Notes under the pieces: generated by a model
The model's input: the letters and a program-made list of their open reading frames with translations, nothing else
Told to the model about the DNA's origin: nothing
Database searches by the model: none
Shown here: piece by piece, positions 5,527 to 8,390 of the stretch
How positions within the stretch are numbered: the stretch's first letter is position 1
Layout of the letters: each line of letters opens with the position of its first letter
Made by a program: the position numbers and the translations under genes
NCBI GenBank assembly: GCA_013203015.1
Contig: JABMPO010000412.1
Location: 1-8,390, forward strand
From: Fidelibacterota bacterium
Lineage (GTDB): Bacteria; Fidelibacterota; Marinisomatia; Marinisomatales; TCS56
Direction of reading: 5' to 3'
DNA length: 8,390 nt

Positions 5527-7077
5527 ATGAAGAAAGAAATTTTTATAAATGAAAGCATTGGCGAGACCAGGATTGCTATATTAGAAGACGATCAATTGGT
5601 TGAAGTTTATGTCGAAAAGCCTGACCACCAACGAATGGTAGGTAATATTTATTGTGGAAAAGTTGAGAATGTAATCCCCGGAATGCAGGCGGCCTTTGTT
5701 GATATTGGTTATGATATCAATGCCTTCCTGCCATTTTCAGAAATTGAAAATAACGCCTTTCTAGCTGATTCGGAAGAAGAGTACAATAATTCCTCCAGCA
5801 ATAAGCGCAATCGGAAAAACAGCGATCGTATTCAGGTTGATTTAACAACCGGGCAGGACATCTTTGTACAGGTAATAAAGGAACCTTTTGCTGGTAAGGG
5901 ACCCCGGGTTACTACCGAAACCGCCTTACCGGGAAGATTGCTGGTCTTGGTACCCAATGCAAATTATATCGGTATTTCCAAAAAAATCTGGGATAAATAC
6001 GAAAGAAGACGCCTGAAAAAAATTGTCTCCTCGCTTAAAGAAGAAAATTTCGGAATTATTGTCCGGACTGTTGCTGAGGGTAAAAGTGAAGAATTTTTAC
6101 GGAATGATTACGAGGCATTAGTTAATAACTGGAATAAATTACTCACGAAAGCCAATCATAACCAGGCTCCCACATTGGTTTATGAAGACATGGAGACGGC
6201 CTCCAGTGTTGTGCGTGATCTTTTTACCCCGGATATTGGGAAAGTTGTTATTGATCGTCGCAAGCTATTTAAAAAACTGCAGAGTTACCTAGAAGATGTA
6301 TCCCCCAATCTGGCTTCCAGATTTGAGCTGCATAAGTCTAAAACACCTTTGTTCGAAGCTAAGGGGATTGAAGCCGAGATCGATAAACTTATGCGTTCCA
6401 AGGTCTGGCTTAAAAGTGGTGCTTACCTGATCATCGAAAAAACTGAAGCAATGGTTGTAGTTGATGTCAATAGCGGACGATTCATCGGCAAAAAAGAGCA
6501 CGAAGCCAATTCTCTTAAGATCAACCTCGAAGCAACCCGTGAGGTTGCCCGGCAATTAAGATTACGGGACTTGTCGGGTCTGATCGTAATTGATTTTATC
6601 GATATGCGCGAGGAAACAAATAAGCGTAAGATTTATTTCGAACTTCGTAAAGAATTACGAAAAGATCGCGCCAAGGTTGCCGTTTCACCGATTTCAGAAT
6701 TCGGATTGCTTGAGATGACCCGCCAACGCATCCGTTTGAGTTTGCTGGATTCGATGAGCGATGAATGTCCGATCTGTCATGGTTCCGGGCGGATTCTTTC
6801 CAAGGATGCGGTTCTTACCCGCATTGACCACTGGATACGTCGCTATCGCGCCAAATACCGTGATTTGCGTCTGGAATTACATTTGCACACAACAATGGCC
6901 GATTACTTACGGGATCAAAAACGTCGGGTAATGCGCGGATTGATGTGGCAAAATCTGGTTCACATCAAGGTCAAAAATGATAATTCGGTACCATTGGATG
7001 ATTTTCGTTTTATTTCAGTAAAATCCGGCTCCGACGTTACTGATCAAATCGGACTTGAAAAGGAACAATCCCGTTAA
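5527..7077 (+). CDS. rng: Ribonuclease E/G family endoribonuclease
   Basis: This Mg-dependent endonuclease cuts single-stranded AU-rich RNA and matures rRNA or degrades mRNA. The 516-residue product has an S1-like RNA-binding domain (about 36-120; GNIYCGKVENVIPGMQAAFV) interrupted by a variable Glu/Asn/Lys-rich loop (about 75-100). A 5'-sensor region with RVTTETALPGR follows (near 127-136). The DNase I-like catalytic part contains D313 and N315 (VVDVNSG) and D356 (IDFIDM). These two aspartates are 43 residues apart, as are D303 and D346 in E. coli RNase E. The zinc-link motif CPICHG (C414, C417) implies a metal-bridged dimer. There is no long degradosome scaffold tail, so it is the short RNase G-like form. 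The ATG at 5527 follows GACAAGGAAT; an in-frame TTG at 5485 would add 14 non-family residues. rplU follows after 27 nt, the usual rng-rplU-rpmA linkage. Confidence 0.95.
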   Translation: MKKEIFINESIGETRIAILEDDQLVEVYVEKPDHQRMVGNIYCGKVENVIPGMQAAFVDIGYDINAFLPFSEIENNAFLADSEEEYNNSSSNKRNRKNSDRIQVDLTTGQDIFVQVIKEPFAGKGPRVTTETALPGRLLVLVPNANYIGISKKIWDKYERRRLKKIVSSLKEENFGIIVRTVAEGKSEEFLRNDYEALVNNWNKLLTKANHNQAPTLVYEDMETASSVVRDLFTPDIGKVVIDRRKLFKKLQSYLEDVSPNLASRFELHKSKTPLFEAKGIEAEIDKLMRSKVWLKSGAYLIIEKTEAMVVVDVNSGRFIGKKEHEANSLKINLEATREVARQLRLRDLSGLIVIDFIDMREETNKRKIYFELRKELRKDRAKVAVSPISEFGLLEMTRQRIRLSLLDSMSDECPICHGSGRILSKDAVLTRIDHWIRRYRAKYRDLRLELHLHTTMADYLRDQKRRVMRGLMWQNLVHIKVKNDNSVPLDDFRFISVKSGSDVTDQIGLEKEQSR

Positions 7078-7104
7078 TAATTTCGCAGGCTTTAGGAGAT
7101 CATT

Positions 7105-7491
7105 ATGTACGTAATTGTAAATATTTCAGGACACCAATACCGGGTTAGCGAAAATGAGCGGCTAAAAGTAGCACTGCTCGAAACGGAAGCCGGTAAAAAG
7201 GTGAATTTTGATCAAGTATTATTACTTGACGATGGGAAAAAAATCAATATTGGTGAACCATTTGTAAAAAATGCCAGCGTTTCGGCTAAAGTTCTTGAAC
7301 ACGGCCGGAACCGGAAAATATTGGTTTATAAGAAGAAAAGACGTAAAGGTTATCAACGCAAAAATGGACATCGGCAGGATTATACTTTAATCCAGATCGA
7401 TACAATTAGCGTTAAAAAAACCACCAAAAAAGCTGCTCCAAAGACCAAAGCAACAGCAGCGGTAACAGCTACAAATACAGGGAAAGAATAG
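7105..7491 (+). CDS. rplU: 50S ribosomal protein L21 with Lys/Ala/Thr-rich C-terminal tail
   Basis: L21 binds 23S rRNA in the large subunit. The 128-residue product starts with the conserved MYVIVNISGHQYRV and contains the basic signature KKKRRKGYQRKNGHRQ (77-91), followed by the last core strand YTLIQIDTI. The core ends near residue 103, the full length of E. coli L21. Residues 104-128 are an added low-complexity tail of Lys, Thr and Ala, most likely disordered. AGGAG lies about 8 nt upstream of the ATG. It sits 27 nt after rng and only 1 nt before rpmA, so the genes are surely co-transcribed. Confidence 0.97.
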   Translation: MYVIVNISGHQYRVSENERLKVALLETEAGKKVNFDQVLLLDDGKKINIGEPFVKNASVSAKVLEHGRNRKILVYKKKRRKGYQRKNGHRQDYTLIQIDTISVKKTTKKAAPKTKATAAVTATNTGKE

Positions 7492-7492
7492 A

Positions 7493-7747
7493 ATGGCACA
7501 TAAAAAAGGTGTTGGAAGCTCCCGAAATGGTCGTGACTCAAATGCCAAACGCTTAGGCGTCAAGGTAACCGATGGCCAATCCATATTGGCTGGCGGTATT
7601 ATTATGCGGCAGCGCGGAACACGCATTCTTCCCGGATTGAATGTAAAACGTGGTGGTGATGACACTCTATTTGCAACTGCCGATGGAATTGTAAAATTTA
7701 TGCGTAGCGGTCGCGATCGTAAATTGGTGAGCGTTTTAACCGATTGA
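7493..7747 (+). CDS. rpmA: 50S ribosomal protein L27
   Basis: L27 lies near the peptidyl-transferase centre, with its N-terminus reaching the tRNA acceptor ends. The 84-residue product starts directly with MAHKKGVGSSRNGRDS and contains the conserved AKRLGVK, GGIIMRQRGT and DTLFATADG segments. It has no N-terminal leader of the kind cleaved by Prp in Firmicutes, so it needs no processing beyond possible Met removal. The gene starts 1 nt after the rplU stop codon, consistent with translational coupling. A strong intrinsic terminator follows about 20 nt after its stop. Confidence 0.98.
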   Translation: MAHKKGVGSSRNGRDSNAKRLGVKVTDGQSILAGGIIMRQRGTRILPGLNVKRGGDDTLFATADGIVKFMRSGRDRKLVSVLTD

Positions 7748-7767
7748 CAAATCTGTTTTTTTAATAG

Positions 7768-7802
7768 AAACCCCGGAACAATAAATCTTTCGGGGTTTTT
7801 TT
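7768..7802 (+). terminator. Intrinsic terminator of the rng-rplU-rpmA operon
   Basis: AAACCCCG (7768-7775) pairs with CGGGGTTT (7791-7798) around a 15-nt loop, and the loop ends GAA/TTT can extend the stem. A run of T follows (7796-7802). It lies about 20 nt after the rpmA stop codon and separates this operon from the PEP carboxykinase gene. Confidence 0.92.
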
Positions 7803-7882
7803 ATATAAATATCGCTCGCAAATCAAATGCGAAAAAGCTAATTTTTTGAATCATAAAAATTATATATTTAAAGGAGTAAGCT

Positions 7883-8390
7883 ATGCTGGAACTAAAGCAG
7901 GGGGCGGATATTCTAGCTGAAATAGGCGGCGTGAATTCCATTGAACAGGCAAATGCACTATTAAATAAAAATCTCGATCAGGAAAATCTTGCTAAGCTAT
8001 CTTTAATAAAAAATAAAGAAGCCTTGATCAAGATAGCCAATTCGATTTCCATCTGCGAACCAGATTTTGTTTTTATCGACTCTGGCAGTCCGGAAGACAT
8101 CGACTGGATTCGTGAGTATTCAGTAACAAAGGGGGAGGAAAGACAACTTGCAAAAAAAGGTCATACTATTCATTTTGACCTTCCACAGGACCAGGCACGA
8201 TTGGTAAAGCAAACTTATTATATCGTTAATGAAAACGAAAAACTCAGCGCCCTCGCCCAATCCATTCCAAGATCCGAAGCCCTGGATTATACCAGAACCT
8301 ACATCCGTGGTATAATGAAAGGCATGACAATGATTGTTGGCTTTTTCGGTCGCGGTCCAGCTGGTGCTGAGGCTACTATTCCGGCAATTG
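7883..8390 (+). CDS. pckG: Phosphoenolpyruvate carboxykinase (GTP), N-terminal part, cut off by the window end
   Basis: PEPCK interconverts oxaloacetate plus GTP and phosphoenolpyruvate plus GDP and CO2, the entry step of gluconeogenesis. The frame is open from the ATG at 7883 to base 8390 (169 codons plus one base); the whole enzyme would be about 600 residues, so the active-site P-loop and metal site lie outside. Visible GTP-type marks are the segment SPEDIDWIREYSVTKGEERQLA (69-90 region), then GHTIHFDLPQDQAR (93-106), and RGIMKGMTMIVGFFGRGP (142-159) followed by TIPAI. This is closer to the archaeal-like bacterial branch than to the actinobacterial or animal one. AAGGAG lies 7 nt upstream of the ATG. 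It stands after the rpmA terminator and so should have its own promoter; the AT-rich 80 nt before it contain no clear one. Identification rests on motif recall. Confidence 0.85.
   Translation, partial: MLELKQGADILAEIGGVNSIEQANALLNKNLDQENLAKLSLIKNKEALIKIANSISICEPDFVFIDSGSPEDIDWIREYSVTKGEERQLAKKGHTIHFDLPQDQARLVKQTYYIVNENEKLSALAQSIPRSEALDYTRTYIRGIMKGMTMIVGFFGRGPAGAEATIPAI

Noticed and set aside
7816..7832. Small hairpin TCGCA/TGCGA after the rpmA terminator, considered as a second terminator or riboswitch piece
   Set aside because: The stem is only five base pairs with a 7-nt loop and no adjoining T run, and no riboswitch-like core surrounds it.
7842..7868. AT-rich TTTTTTG / TATATT pair as a pckG promoter
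   Set aside because: The spacing is too short, and the predicted transcript start would fall inside the ribosome site of pckG.
1..8390. CRISPR array, toxin-antitoxin pair, integrase or other defence genes
   Set aside because: Apart from the one small unassigned ORF at 5182-5472, every substantial gene belongs to a housekeeping or cell-surface class, and the only tandem repeat is a protein-domain duplication.

Overview
The window looks like ordinary chromosomal DNA from a Gram-negative bacterium of roughly 40-45% G+C. It encodes a signal-peptide-bearing outer-membrane beta-barrel candidate, a large Ig-like surface protein, RNase E/G, ThyX and a GTP-type PEP carboxykinase. The mix (ThyX, GTP-PEPCK, an rng-rplU-rpmA cluster, large Big-domain surface proteins, short palindromic intergenic repeats) would suit an uncultured FCB-type lineage such as Marinimicrobia, Calditrichota or KSB1. 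That placement is inference from gene content only, and no rRNA is present.

Layout: (1) 1-2420, plus strand, holds the 3' part of a Thr-rich protein made of tandem bacterial Ig-like domains, followed after 2 nt by a small predicted outer-membrane barrel protein that may carry a 3' frameshift. (2) 2415-4995, minus strand, holds cysQ-like phosphatase, thyX and radC in that transcription order. cysQ and thyX are 10 nt apart; thyX and radC are separated by 138 nt of nested palindromes. radC overlaps the barrel gene tail to tail. (3) 4996-5526 is an AT-rich divergent intergenic region with repeated ACTATA/TATAGT motifs and one doubtful small ORF. (4) 5527-7747, plus strand, holds RNase E/G, ribosomal protein L21 and L27, closed by a clear intrinsic terminator. 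(5) 7883-8390, plus strand, is the beginning of a GTP-dependent PEP carboxykinase that runs off the window.

How the genes work together: the first two form a likely cell-surface unit. The minus-strand set concerns nucleotide metabolism: 3'-phosphoadenosine phosphate or inositol phosphate turnover, dTMP synthesis and a RadC-family protein. The rng-rplU-rpmA set joins RNA processing to 50S ribosome assembly. The last gene belongs to central carbon metabolism.

No CRISPR array, tRNA, rRNA, insertion sequence or phage gene is visible. I see no clearly new biological system. The most useful leads are the Ig-domain supra-repeat and its barrel neighbour, the probable frameshift in the barrel gene, the palindrome cluster between thyX and radC, and the unusual start of the cysQ-like gene.
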